Counted from the first letter of the stretch, positions 26,100 to 38,574 are shown. The stretch: 57,098 nucleotides of DNA from Smittium mucronatum (GCA_001953115.1 LSSL01000276.1:1-57098); one strand, 5' to 3'. Made by a program: numbers and translations. Notes: generated by a model not told the origin, from the letters alone.

Positions 26100-27010
26100 A
26101 TCGTATTATTAGTGTCATTAGATAGGAGTAAAAATGAAAAAGATAAGCGAGAAATGTAAAAATTGACTGAAAGGGTCTGGATTATAAAGAATTGCCGAGA
26201 AAATAATAAGGGAAGAAAAGGAAGAGTTTAAGAGATGTGGAAAGAAAATAGAGAGTATAGTGTTTAAAATAATATGAAAATGAAATGTATGAAATGTTAG
26301 GGTGAATAAATGGGTTGATTTTAAAAAAGATAAGGGAACATAGAGAAAATGAGGGATTTAAATATAAAAGAAAGGATATGGATGGGAAAAAAATAGTGCT
26401 TTAAAAAAAGGAGTATGAATGAATGAAAAGTAAAAGATGATAGGTGAGAAAAAGCAAGGATGGAAAAAAAATGGAAGAAGGGAACGGTTGAATAAAGAGG
26501 AGGGCTTATTAAATTAAGAGCGGATATGGGGGGGGGGGGCAAATTCATTATTAAAGAAAGTGGCGATAAAAAAGTGGATTTTAAAAGAAAGTTGAAAAAA
26601 AGGGAGGGTAAAATAATTCTACAAGGAATAAGGGATTGGTTGAAAAATGAAGAAAGAACGATGGGATATAAATGAGAATGGAAAAAAAGGAGAAGTGGAG
26701 AAGTGACCAAAAAATGGGAGAGGGGATGTAGAAGAGTGGAAAGGAAAATTGAGGGCAAAAATGGAAGAAAGAAGGAGAAGGTGGATAAAGGGGTGGGAAA
26801 TAACTAGTGGAGATGTAAATAACGAAGATATAAATGGGCAGGTATATGGGTGGGTGATGGTAAAAAATATGAAGTAAAGTGGTGGGTTAAAGGATGTATG
26901 GTAAAGAAGGAAAAAAAAAAAAATTTAGAGTGGAAAAGTGGGGATAATATGAAAAGAAATGGAAAAAATGGAATTGAAAAGATGAGATTGTAAAAAGATG
27001 TGTTAAAAAA
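26100..27010. other. Purine-rich, C-depleted strand-asymmetric block
   Basis: For about 0.9 kb the + strand is dominated by G and A, in runs such as AAGGAAGAGTTTAAGAGATG and GGAAGAAAGAAGGAGAAGG, with C nearly absent. The block includes a 12-G run at 26528-26539. It ends at the (TTA)n tract. A 145-codon minus-strand frame here is an artefact of the composition (S/F/L/P-rich, no motif). Such tracts can adopt triplex or G-rich structures; function here is unknown. Confidence 0.8.
26528..26539. repeat. Poly-G run (12)
   Basis: Twelve consecutive G inside the purine-rich block. Confidence 0.95.
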
Positions 27011-27021
27011 GGTTGGAAAAC

Positions 27022-27161
<140 letters not shown>

Positions 27162-27536
27162 NNNNNNNNNNNNNNNNNNNNNNNNNNNNNNNNNNNNNNN
27201 NNNNNNNNNNNNNNNNNNNNNNNNNNNNNNNNNNNNNNNNNNNNNNNNNNNNNNNNNNNNNNNNNNNNNNNNNNNNNNNNNNNNNNNNNNNNNNNNNNNN
27301 NNNNNNNNNNNNNNNNNNNNNNNNNNNNNNNNNNNNNNNNNNNNNNNNNNNNNNNNNNNNNNNNNNNNNNNNNNNNNNNNNNNNNNNNNNNNNNNNNNNN
27401 NNNNNNNNNNNNNNNNNNNNNNNNNNNNNNNNNNNNNNNNNNNNNNNNNNNNNNNNNNNNNNNNNNNNNNNNNNNNNNNNNNNNNNNNNNNNNNNNNNNN
27501 NNNNNNNNNNNNNNNNNNNNNNNNNNNNNNNNNNNN
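27162..27536. other. Assembly gap (375 N)
   Basis: 375 undetermined bases with (TTA)n on both sides. The gap is most likely more of the same microsatellite, but this cannot be seen. Confidence 0.99.
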
Positions 27537-27649
<113 letters not shown>

Positions 27650-27819
27650 TCTAATTTTTTGTTATTATTAATAGAATTTCAAATTCGAATAAATTGAAAA
27701 TGTGATTTGTGAAATTATTATTATTTTATGGGTATTTACTAACGATATTTGTTTCTATTTTCACTTTTTTTCTCGTTTTATTCGCTTTAAAAACAATGGA
27801 TTTTTTTTACGCATGATAA

Positions 27820-28063
27820 AGCATTTTCAGAAAAAAATTGGCACTTTAAATTTAGAAAAGAACATTTTACACAAAAAAGCTGATCAATTTTCGACCATTG
27901 AATGAAAAATTTTCGATCCAATGGTTGATCAATTTAAAAAATAAAATTTGATCATTTGTGAATTGATCATTTTCTAATTGAAAAAACGAATACTTTACAA
28001 TTAAAAAAAACGAACATTTTTTATTCCGAAAAGTGCTCATTTTTCAAAATCTAGTGATCAATT
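27820..28063 (+). repeat. Left long terminal inverted repeat
   Basis: About 245 bp, matching the reverse complement of 29497-29744 with only some dozen or so substitutions by eye. Contains several GATCAATTT/GATCATTTT subrepeats, candidates for transposase binding sites. Confidence 0.88.
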
Positions 28064-28241
28064 TTTATTTAAAAATTATCATTTGATTTTTTATTTAAGT
28101 GGACCGTAATTAAAAAAATATAACATTAATTCTCAGATTGATTCAATTAGCATTTTTTTAATAATTAGTAAATGGTGTGATAATGAAATATAAACTTAAA
28201 ACCAATTATAAGGACAAGAAAATAATCGATTTAAAATAAAT

Positions 28242-29330
28242 TTATACAAATGCATGTCCATTCATTAAAAGTCTGAGGTTTTTATTCATGTGAGAAAAAT
28301 AAACACGTATATCGTTTTCTGTAATACTCTCGACTGTTTCTTTAATTATTTCCTTTGGTAAAATGCGTGAGTTATCTGGATCACTTAGATTTTGTTTAAA
28401 AATATTATTAACCTTACTAAATGCATTTTCTACAGGGTTAAACATGTAAGATTATGGTGGTAAAAATTATAAATTACATCCAGATCTTTCTATAATCTTC
28501 CTAGTCTTTTGAACTCCGTGTATTCTGATGTTTTCCACGATTAAATATGAACCATTTAATTATGGTCCATATACAAATTTTTCCATGACTTCGGAAATAA
28601 ATTCAGTAGATTTCTCCGAGTTAACAGATCTGTCAGTTATTATTTTAAAATTCACAACTTTTTTATAATTAATAGCTAAAATCAATGTCACATTTCTTCC
28701 TCTGTTTGTAGTCAAAAATAATGAAGCTCTTTTTCCTGTTAGTTATCTTTCCTGAGTTCGTCTTAAATTTATATTGAACCCAGACTCGTGAAGAAAGATA
28801 AAATTATCCCTTTCAGCTGAAAAATTCAAGACGAAATATGTTGCATAATTAACTCTTTTTGAATTTTTTCAGGGGAATCTACTCTATCAATAAACCTATA
28901 TCCCTTTTTGCTTTTTATTTACAATCTTTTTAAACCATTATTTACTGAAATTAAGGATATATTTACTACATGATTTAAAAAAAGAACTTCTCTTATTTTC
29001 TTATGGGCTATTCCAGGATCTCTGCTTATCATATTATCTATTTTACCCAAGACACTATATGTAAGTTTTCTTGAGTTCCTAGTAGTTTCACGAATTTTCA
29101 GATTATAGATATAAAAATCTCCATTATTTGAAGGATCTGTATCATAAATCCCATTTAAAAAACTTTTATTTTGCTTTATTTGTTTAGCTACTATCCTTCT
29201 GTCAGTGTTTTAATTGATCCCAAGCGCATCTAAAGAATCTTTTATTGATGTACCATTATCAAAAACATTCGTAAAAAAGTAGGTCCTTTATTTCTTTTGT
29301 CAACATATTTCTTTTAGTTTTTGAATCGAA
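28242..29330 (-). pseudogene. Dead IS630/Tc1-mariner (DDE_3) transposase
   Basis: Reading the minus strand, an N-terminal helix-rich region (TKEIKDLLF, about 29310, then GTSIKDSLDALGIN) leads to a core with the motif order of DDE_3 transposases. First is FLHESGFNINLRRTQER (about 28775-28800), where family members have DESGF. Then LTGKRASLFLTTNRGRNVTL, YLIVENIRIHGVQKTRKIIE (about 28515-28545) where (V/I)DN is usual, FLPP and FNPVENAFSKVNNIF (about 28400-28442). The first catalytic Asp is His, the second is Glu, the final Glu is present. In-frame TAA codons occur, for example at two places around FLPP, and there are at least two frameshifts. The last 67 codons remain open to a stop at 28242. 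Confidence 0.82.
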
Positions 29331-29480
29331 CTCTTTAAATTTACGATAATTATATAATATATAATATTTATATATTTATATATTTATATATTTATCAATA
29401 AATATGAATTATATATTATGTTTTGTCGAATTTTAATTTCTATAAATTTCCAAAATTAAGTTTTAAAAGTAATGCTTTTT

Positions 29481-29511
29481 AGTGATCATTTTTAATTGGA
29501 AAATGATCACT
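29481..29511. repeat. Palindrome at inner edge of right arm
   Basis: AGTGATCATTTT and AAAATGATCACT flank a 7-base spacer, forming a 12-bp stem. It lies at the inner boundary of the right inverted repeat and may be a decayed extra binding site or a local inversion. Confidence 0.7.
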
Positions 29512-29744
29512 AGTCTTTGAAAAATGAGCAATTTTCGGAATAAAAAATGTTCATTTTTTTTAATTGTAAAGTATTCGTTTTTTCAATTAGAAAATTATCA
29601 ATTCAAAAATTATCAACTTTTATTTTTTAAATTGATCAACCATTGGATCGAAAAATTTTCATCCAATGGCTGAAAATTGATCAACTTTTTTGTGTAAAAT
29701 GTTCTTTTCTAAATTTAAAGTGCTAATTTTTTTCTGAAAATGCT
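29497..29744 (-). repeat. Right long terminal inverted repeat
   Basis: Inverted partner of 27820-28063. It ends ...CTGAAAATGCT just before a short TATATATA stretch. Confidence 0.88.
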
Positions 29745-30320
29745 ATATATAGCTGAAAAATAATATCAATTGGCAAATGTTTGATAAAGAACAAAATCGA
29801 TTTTTCGAAAAAAAAAAAAAAAAGAATTGGCAGTCCAGAAGCTTAAATGATAATTTTCTTACTGAAATCTTCATATTTTTATATATTTTTTGGAACGAAA
29901 TTTAGTATAATTTGAGAGCTACCTATAGAAAGAGTTGCAAATTTTATTTTTTGTATTAATTTTATTTTGTAATATCAAGGATAAGATTGGAAATTTTTTT
30001 CGGGATTTCAACCATAATAAATAATAAATAATGATTCTGCTTTATTATGATAAAAAAATTTCTGGTATTCGTCATGATTATGAGTGAAATCCTACAATAA
30101 ATGAAAATTTGAGATTATTTAAATTCATAAGAGTTATATTTTCTGAAAATAAAAGCGGATTTTAGATGAGTTATTGTTTTTTATCTCAAAAAAATACATT
30201 CCCATTTTAAAAAAAATATTATTTTTTTTATTTTTTATTTACAAAGATTCAAAATTAAATCATCTCAAATGTTTTATTCAAACACACAAACCTATCTTGC
30301 TGAGTCTTGAAATAACGTAT
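29745..30320. other. Intergenic, no gene recognised
   Basis: A+T-rich sequence right of the mariner-type element, no motif seen. Confidence 0.6.
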
Positions 30321-30324
30321 TTGA

Positions 30325-31460
30325 AATTATGAATAAAATAAAAAAATCAGGGTTGCAAAAAAAACTTGATCAAGTAGCAGAATCAAAATCTAAAGGTGAT
30401 AAAAACTTTCTGTATAATTATTTCTTCAGTAAGTCGAAAATATTATGAGAAGTAATAAAGCAAATTCCAAATGATTTCAATGAAATAAGATCGCTAAAAA
30501 ATGAATTAAATATACATTCTAATTGCCGAGATCTAGTAAAAACAAACCTAATACATTTTTATTGGCTGCTACCGTTTATAAAAATAACAGTTTAAGAAAA
30601 TTCGGGGTTTTATTTTCAAATAAATAGTATACATGGGAAGTAGAGAATGCTGAATATGTAATTTCAAATTTAGGCGAAAAAAAACTTTCTCAAAAAAAGA
30701 AATCATCTTTGGCACTCAATAAAACATAAGGAATAGTAAAAAAACATTTACTTGAAAATTAAATAATAAGGAATAAAATCCGTTTTATTAAAAACAAGGA
30801 AAATTTTATAGTAGAAGTTCTTATTAATTACCTTGTAAGTAAAAAAAGAAAGAAATATACAGCTTGTTGATTTCTGAAAACCTATATTTAGAACTTGGGT
30901 TAGGCGCATGTTACAAAAATGCCCAAATTTTTTTTAAAAAACCATGAGAAAAACTGAAATTTACCCTGTATGTTATAATTTTCCTAAAAATATAGGATTT
31001 TTTTTTAAAATATCCCGAATCTGAATTTAGTTAGCATTATTTCAGATTTAAACCATAGAATTATATTTATAACGATCGTAAAAAAATCAAATAATTACAG
31101 AAATATTTCTATCTCAATTTTTACAACATTATTGGGTCAAAAGACTGCATAAGTATAATAGAATTTAAGGAAATTTAAGGAGTATTTGGTGGTCCAGTTG
31201 AAATCAGAACCTCATTCTACACATAATCCAAACTATCAAACTTGGGATTTGCTACTTTACATCTGGTAATGAACTTATTATCAAATATAAATATAACAAC
31301 TATTCTTCTAAAATTTAATAAATACGGCTCAAAATACGCATACATACTGCTTGTTAGACATTCTGACGCCCAACTTTGTTCTTATATTAAAAAAGTACAC
31401 ATGTTACTGATTCAGGCCCTTATTTTTGATCATTTGAATTTTCAAACTCGATATTAGGAG
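30325..31460 (+). pseudogene. Decayed coding remnant, unknown family
   Basis: Protein-like segments on the + strand lie in different frames and are broken by stops. They include EIMNKIKKSGLQKKLDQVAE (from about 30333), KQIPNDFNEIRSLKNELNIH, then after a frame change ATVYKNNSLRKFGVLFSNK and VENAEYVISNLGEKKLSQKK (30570-30700), ELGLGACYKNAQIFFK (about 30890), and a 71-codon open frame at 31242-31457. Residue use is balanced and lysine-rich rather than homopolymeric. Together they suggest one old gene of about 1.1 kb or more, probably carried by a mobile element, now inactive. I do not recognise the family; the joins between frames are uncertain. Confidence 0.35.
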
Positions 31461-31497
31461 AAATAATAAATGAAACTGGAAAAGAAATTTATTTGAA

Positions 31498-31695
31498 CTA
31501 TTTTTCAGAATACCACGTGAAAAGCTTTGTGGACGAGCATTTCAGTATTTTCTTTTTATAACAATATATATGTTGAGTGTTTTCTTGGTCTGGTATAGAC
31601 TTCTTCCGCAAAGTTATGCGGTCCTTTGAAGTTTCTACTTTTTCCTGCGGATTCCCAGCAGATTCATGAAAGTAGGTAGAGTTTTCTGTAGTCAT
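31498..31695 (-). CDS. Small ORF, unknown (65 codons)
   Basis: An ATG frame on the minus strand begins MTTENSTYFHESAGNPQEKV. It is hydrophilic and of normal composition, without membrane segment or known motif. It could be the first exon or start of a retroelement-like frame, since the DNA upstream (31.7-32.4 kb) is non-coding and contains GTGGACGA repeats near 31529 and 31969, but nothing downstream supports this. The + strand of the same interval also looks partly protein-like, so strand is uncertain. Confidence 0.25.
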   Translation of the reverse strand: MTTENSTYFHESAGNPQEKVETSKDRITLRKKSIPDQENTQHIYCYKKKILKCSSTKLFTWYSEK

Positions 31696-32349
31696 ATTAA
31701 TGCAATTTGTTAATTATGAAATTAAATTTGGTTGAGACTTATTATGAAAAGTTGTTTTATTTAATTTAATTTAATTTATTTTTTTGACTTATATTATTTA
31801 TTTATTTATTTTTTGATTTGGGCTATTTTGGGGTTTTTGTTGTTGTAAGAAATAAGGTTAAGAGTATTATTTAACGAAGAGAAAAAAAATTAATGAAAAT
31901 ATTAAAGAATTAATTTCTTTAGGTATTTTCAGAAAAAAAAATTTTATTTAAGAGTTGTGAAAGCTTAGTGGACGAACTGAAATAAATTGTTAATTAATTT
32001 CAATTATATCTGAGGCGTAATTTTTTCTTAGCAGTTCGGCTACAGTGCCTTTTATATAGTAATTTTTTCGTATGGTATTTATCACTTTATGATATTTGAC
32101 TTTTTTTTTTTCTTTCATTCTTTTTCTTTGAGATAATATAACCTAACTAGTATAATATAACATTTTTAAATTATTGTGCTTGAAACTTTTTATCCCTTTG
32201 CAAATCAATATTTTTGTAAATTGATTTTCAAAGAAAGTTACTTCTTTGCAATTGATTTCTTTGTAAAATTATCTTTAGTTTATTATCTTTCTTTTCCATT
32301 TTTGTAAATAATCGATGTTGATTTAACAAAGTCATTAATTATGATTGTA

Positions 32350-32390
32350 TTTGTGGGAGTTCCGTTATTTCCTCATCAGAACTTCCACAT
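32350..32390. repeat. Imperfect inverted repeat, possible element end
   Basis: TGTGGGAGTTC and GAACTTCCACA face each other across about 16 bases, with one mismatch. A TG...CA structure with GTTC/GAAC inside resembles LTR ends, but no partner copy is present in the window. DNA between 31.7 and 33.0 kb otherwise holds no gene I can support. Confidence 0.4.
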
Positions 32391-34089
32391 ATATATTAAA
32401 CTCTTAAGCTTATTAATATAAAATCTAGAGGTACTTTCCGGATTTCTGTATAAAGCGATACTAAACCTGATGTAAAAACAATCGAAGAACTTTTAGAATA
32501 TTTCATGGAAATTTCGAAAAAAAATCAAATGCGGTGGATGATAAATTTTTTATATACTATGGAGGATCTCCAATAATATATCTGAAAAAAATTACTATTT
32601 AAAATTTCAAAGCATAAATTTCTTTCTGTATGAAATCGGGACTTTTGCCAGTATCTGCGATTTGCAAACTCAATCTTTGGGAAAATTTAAATTTGGATTC
32701 CGAAATTGAATTCGGAGTAGTCAAATGAATTAAGAAATACTCAGTGGGGAAAGAAATCCAAAATGAAAATTAAATAGAATCTTTAATTGTTATAAACTCT
32801 CAATATAATCAAAAAAGAGAATGAAACTAATTAAAAATTCACAAGAATTTATGAAGGTTACAAATAAGCCAAAACAGAATTTAGTTAAATTAAATTTTTC
32901 ATTTAAATTTTCTATTATAATTTATTTTTTTACTTCAAAATTTGGGTTGGGGTCATTATGCCTTTTGACTTAAGATGAATCTAGATATAGATTTCACCTC
33001 GTCTACAAAAATCGAACTTTAAGATTTATAAACTTGATAAATTTTTATTTTTAGACTGATAAATAAAGTGAATGAAGATTGATATAAAGTAGAAAAATCA
33101 TTTAGGGTGTTTATATGATATATTAATTTATTTTTTAGTGGCTTTACTATTGATTAAGATATTTTGGTAGATAAAAAATGGGATGGGTCCGTAATACTTT
33201 TCCAAAATATCGATGTTATTTAGCCCACCATTTTTTATATTTTAATACCTAATTTTAAATAACCCATACATTTCAGCTAAGTTATTTTTATTTTTGTCAT
33301 TTTTTTAAAAGTTAAAAAGTATTATAAGCTGGAAAAAACCACCGAAATATATATATTCCTTATTATCTAGCCATTTTTATCAATATTAATAGGGCTTTGT
33401 CTACATATCCTGAATTTTAAAACATCATCTTTATCAAAATAACTCACAGTGTTAAATTATTAAAAATTTGTTTTTGTGTGTATAATAATATTTTTTTGTA
33501 TCAAAATTAGGCTACGTGGATTTCGGGAGAAAAAAATAGCAACATATTTACTTAAACGCGCTGTTTTTTTGTGAATCAGGCTAGATAAGTTTTTTTAAAT
33601 TTTTAGATATTTTATTTTTATTAGTTCTATTGATAGAGGAATTTTTTATAAGTGTAATAATCTAATTATTTAAAGTAAAATTAATAAAAATTTCTAATTC
33701 ATCTGATTTTTACAATATCCATATTCTCTATTTTGAAAAAATAAAAGCACTACCAGTTTAAATGACCAAAAAAATTAAAAATTCCTTATAAACATAGACA
33801 TTTATCCTTTTTTTTCAAGAGTTTCAAAGAAAAATCAAAATGTGTAACTTTTTTTAAAATTTTAATTTTTCTATTGAAAGTAGATTATCTAATATTCTAT
33901 TCAATGAAAAATAAATCGAGAGTCTATATTTAAGAAAGATTAAACCTGTAATATTTTTTAAATATTTATGCGTGTTAGTTTTACTTATAATGAAAAAAGC
34001 GTTTAAATTGAAATAGGGATAAAAAAAATAATTTAAATTGTATTTTTATTTTTCAATAGTATATATTGAATTATAAAAATAGCCCTTGT

Positions 34090-34320
34090 TTGGAATCGGT
34101 TGCTGAAAATTGGGAGTAGATTTTGGAAATCAGAATAAAGTTTGTGATCGATTGTGGAAATATGTTGCTTAAAATTGATGCCGAAGTTTTGAGTCAGTTT
34201 TTGAAAATCGGGGTTGAAGTTTGGAATTGGTTATTAGAAATCGGGGTAGAATTTCGGAATAGGTTGTTGGAAATCGGAGTTGAAGTTTGTAATGGGGTTT
34301 TTTTTGAAAATATGGGTTAA
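34090..34320 (+). repeat. 33-bp-period minisatellite
   Basis: About six imperfect units carry the core words GAAATCGGGGTTGAAGTTT and GGAATNGGTT. The later units are exactly 33 bp apart, so the + frame reads an 11-residue repeat: FLKIGVEVWNW, LLEIGVEFRNR, LLEIGVEVCNG. The first units are diverged. The frame stays open for 65 codons up to a TAA at 34318, probably because the repeat unit lacks stops, not because it is a gene. Confidence 0.8.
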
Positions 34321-35248
34321 AGTTTTAATTCCTTTTTTAAAGTGATATAGTATTTTATATCAACATATCATTGTGATTATCGCGTGAAGTTAACTTGTAC
34401 ACCGCTTTTTACAGCGTTTTTTGAGTAATTTGATTTAAAATAATTCAAAATTTATATTATCTAATACATAAAAACAATATTGGAATCTATTGGGTAATTT
34501 TTTTTAATTTGATCATTCAAAAAAAAAGTTTTTTGTAATCAATAAATTCCTATTTAAGCATTTTTTATAATATCCCAACCTAAATTATATTTTTTAAGAG
34601 TTAGGCTATAATTTTAATAGAAACAATTGCCTTTTTCATCGAATAATCTCCAATTTAGTAACTAAAAAAAGACCTCAAATTAAAAAATTAATGTCAAAAA
34701 ACCATTTTTTTTAAAAAAAATTAACAGAATAAAAGATAAAATTTAATTTTAGAACAAGGTTTTTTCAGAAATTGTTTTCAATTATATGTATATGTTTCAT
34801 TTAACTCTAGAAAAAATGTGTTAGAGGAGAATGAGTTTTAAATTTATGCTTAGAAAAACATATCAATATCAATAAAAAAATGTCACAAATAAAAAAAAAT
34901 TTGTGCCGAAAAATCTGGCAGCCTATTCGGAAAAATTCATTTTATAAGAAATTTAATAAAAATGGAAAAATAATTTATCCGATTCTTATTATATCCTATT
35001 GCATACTTTAAATTAGAAAAAAAAAGCTCCGGAATTATTGATCAGTCTTTTAGGGCTGAGTTTATTAAATATTAAAAAGCAGTGTAAAATTTTACTTTTT
35101 AGGTTTTATTTGATATCATTATCAATAAAAGATAAATATTTTGATTTCAAACTTAAATTTTTTATAAAAAAAAATTGGAAAAATGCTATTCAGAATTCTT
35201 ATCAATCCAAAATAAAATAATATAATATATTTAGATTATCTTCGGTTT

Positions 35249-35259
35249 GGGGGGGGGGG
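35249..35259. repeat. Poly-G run (11)
   Basis: Eleven consecutive G in an A+T-rich desert. Confidence 0.95.
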
Positions 35260-36460
35260 CATTAAAAGCACAAAGAATCATGGTGTAGATGCAAATGAAA
35301 CATGGAGAGATAATAGTAGAAAATATTAAAAAAATATAATTATTTATATATATAATTTAATTGGTATATGTAATAAGGATCGATAAAAAAATAAATCTTA
35401 TTTTATATAAATGTAAATTTATTGGAAGTATGTATAAATAATATCTAATATTGATAAATAGAAATATTTTAAAAAAATCTTTCTAATAAGCGTGAAAAAA
35501 TTATCAATTTCAAAAAACAACACCATATTTACTTTTTAAAACTGATTTAGATTTATCTATGACAAGAAAAAATCAAAATATATCAAAAAATTTAAATAAA
35601 CAGGGATATTTTAGTTTCTAAAAATAAAAATGCCTAATAACTCCAAATCTCGAAAAACTGGGGAAATATATAACAAAGAATGGACCATAAAGGCGGGAAA
35701 TTATTTAAAACTACAATTTCAATCTTTAAACTATTACCAAAAACCACTTTTACACATATTAACAATAAAAATAAGATAAAAAATTAAACTAAGTGAAAAA
35801 TGGAATAAGAGCACAATAAATTATCTTTGAAAACATAAAATAAAAAAAATAACACATTTGTAATATGAATGCAACGAATTAAACATCAATAAAACATGAT
35901 AAATATATTTATAAAATGATATAATGTAATTTAAAAAAACAATATTAGTAGTAAATTCTAAATTTTAGAAAAGATACCTACTCTAAAAAATAATTTTCAG
36001 GAATATTATATAGTTTTCATTATTTATTTAAGAGGATACTTAAATAGAAGAATTTAATATCACTATATAATGAAGTATATAAAATAAAGCTCTATTGAAT
36101 AAAATAAAATTTATCTCTAAAAAAATAGACAAATCAAATAAATAAAAATCTTAAAACGAAAACCATGTGAAAAAAAATAAACTCATTTTATTTTATTTAG
36201 AAACAAAGAGATCATTTATGTATGAGTTTCGAATATAATCTCTTTTATATTTTTACGTCCTGACTATTTTAATAAAAAAATTTACACAATATTTAGCTCA
36301 TGTTAACAAATAAATTAATAAAACACCGAAAATAGAAAATTTGGAATGCAAAAAATATTATTAATATTTTACCCAGATGGATTTGATAAAATTAATTCAA
36401 TATAATTCAATATTACTCCTTACTATCTTACAATGATTTTTTTTAGCAAACTATTATAAG

Positions 36461-36508
36461 ATTATATTATATTATATTATATTATATTATATTATATTAT
36501 ATTATATA
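36461..36508. repeat. (ATTAT)n microsatellite
   Basis: Nine to ten pentanucleotide units of ATTAT, then ordinary A+T sequence. Confidence 0.95.
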
Positions 36509-38574
36509 CTTATAATATCATGTCAAAATGAAATAAAATAAGGTTTTATCCTAAAATTAATCAAAAATACGTTAATTTTTTTTTGTTATAAAAAAAATGA
36601 TTTTTGTTTTATTTCATGATTTCATCATAAGATGTATGTTTTTTAAAATATACATACATATATAATTAATTGCCACAGAAAATCTTGTATGCGTCTAACT
36701 CTTTGAATAGAAATTTCATTTGATTACATATATTAAATATGTATTTATGATCATATAATTGGGTTTTAAATATCACTGAGGATACTTTTTTGTTATATAT
36801 GCCAAATACCAAATATATATATATATTAAATTCCATAGATACTTAAGCATATTAGGATAAAAATATTATATATTTAAAGTCATGAGTATGCATTTGGATA
36901 ATGATTACATAAAATTTATAAAGATTTGATTTAAAACATAATTATGTTTGTAGATGTGAAGATTTTGATATACTTTTTTTAGATAAACATATATTAACAC
37001 AAGAAAAAAATGTTTTTTTTAAATTTTTAGGGATAAAGTTTCAATTTTATTCCTAAATTTTATGATTATCATAATCTAGTAGCAGGAATGATTAAATTTA
37101 AGATGCAAAATTTTTTTGAAAACAAAAAACAAAATCTATTGGGCTTAAAAAATCATGATTTTTTTATGGATATGATAAGCTTTTTCTTAATCATATTTTT
37201 TAAAAAAAATCATAAAAAAATTTTTAAAGTAAAACTGAAAGATTTTTTATTTCTTATAAAAAATATGTACTTTTAAAACTATAAATAATGAGAAGAGACG
37301 AAGAAAAATCGTATTATTTTATTTCAGATCAATGAAACGATGGAAAATTTTACTTTAAACTTTTTTAAAAAAAGTAAATAACTTCTAACAAATTTTTATA
37401 AATGAAAAAATTGAAAAAATCGTTTAATATTGATTAAAAGTAAAAATTAAGATTTAAAGAGAGTGAAAAATAAATTCAAGTTAAAAAATATTTAAATATA
37501 ATTTAAAAAATATCCTAAATTTCCAGAAAAAATCAATTTTTGCTCTAAATCACTAATAAATGAATCTAATATCAAAAAAACATTTAGGAATTAGATTTGA
37601 TGAACTTTTATTTAGAGATTGTAAATATCAGCCTTATTTGAATAAGAAGATCTTGATAAGATTAGGAGTGACCAAAAAACATAACTGTAAACAAAAATCT
37701 TAATCTAGATAAAATATTAAAGTATCTAATTAATATTTATATAAATTTGTGGCTTTTTTGATTCCTAAATGTCGGGAAAATTCAACACAAATTTAAAATT
37801 GATTTTAAAACTACAAAAAAAAAATTAAAAAAAGAAACTGATTTTTTTACAGTAATTTATTTTAAATTTTATTTATAACTCCCCATTATATTGGATAAAT
37901 TTTCATTAAATTGATTTTAGTAAAAAATATGGCGCGAATTAATATTCGTCTCGTGATATGAATAAATAAAAATCTTAGAAAAAAATATTAGAATATGAAA
38001 AAGTATTAAATGAGCTATATTTTTTTTTCGAACCTTATAATGTCAAATATATCACTGAAATAAAATTAAACCGTTTATTTTAAAAAAATTTAGCCCAATA
38101 TAGAATATTATTTATTTCAATATTTTAATGGTTTTCAGATGTATGGTAAACATATGAGTATGTATTTCTCTATAATCTATCATAAATAGTTATTATAAGA
38201 AAATTTCAGGATAAATTATAAAAAAATAGTCTTTTTATTATATATGAATGATATTTTTGCAAAAGAAAATGAAATTATAATTAAATATTAAGAGATTTAC
38301 CAAATATACGTTAGATTTATTATTATTATTGGATAATTAATAGAAATTTAATTAATCTATTCTATAAAACGATAACCCCAAAATTCATATTTAATACCTA
38401 GAGAAGATGATTGTTATTTTAAGTTTTCTTTTAGGAATAGTTAATTTTATGATAGTATAAATTTTTTATTTCAGTATGATGAATATTTTTTATCCTAAAT
38501 ATAAAAAAATCCATTAAAAAAATCCATTTAATAATATTTTAATCTTGAATTTTAAATTTTTTGATTTAAACAAC

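Larger units (their letters stand above)
27820..29744 (-). mobile_element. Tc1/mariner (IS630) element with long inverted ends
   Basis: A 1.9-kb unit is bounded by inverted repeats of about 245 bp (27820-28063 and 29497-29744). They begin AGCATTTTCAGAAAAAAATT and stay nearly identical up to CTAGTGATCA. Inside lies a broken DDE_3 transposase on the minus strand. A TA dinucleotide lies close to both ends (27817-27818 and 29744-29745), compatible with mariner targeting, although the left TA is not directly adjacent to the matching sequence. The arms contain smaller internal inverted words (ACCATTG/CAATGGT). The transposase carries frameshifts and stops, so the copy is not autonomous. Confidence 0.85.

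Noticed and set aside
26321..26758. 145-codon minus-strand frame
   Set aside because: Serine/Phe/Leu/Pro-rich product of the C-depleted purine block; no ATG context, motif or domain.
28242..28445. 67-codon frame as an independent gene
   Set aside because: It is the C-terminal end of the dead DDE_3 transposase.
28242..29330. Alternative genetic code (TAA read as Gln or Tyr) because stops fall at such positions in the transposase
   Set aside because: The four intact genes use TAA as terminators and have none inside their exons; the stops in relics are explained by decay.
31522..31985. Pair of LTRs suggested by the repeated GTGGACGA words at 31529 and 31969
   Set aside because: The similarity covers only about 20 bp and does not extend into longer direct repeats.
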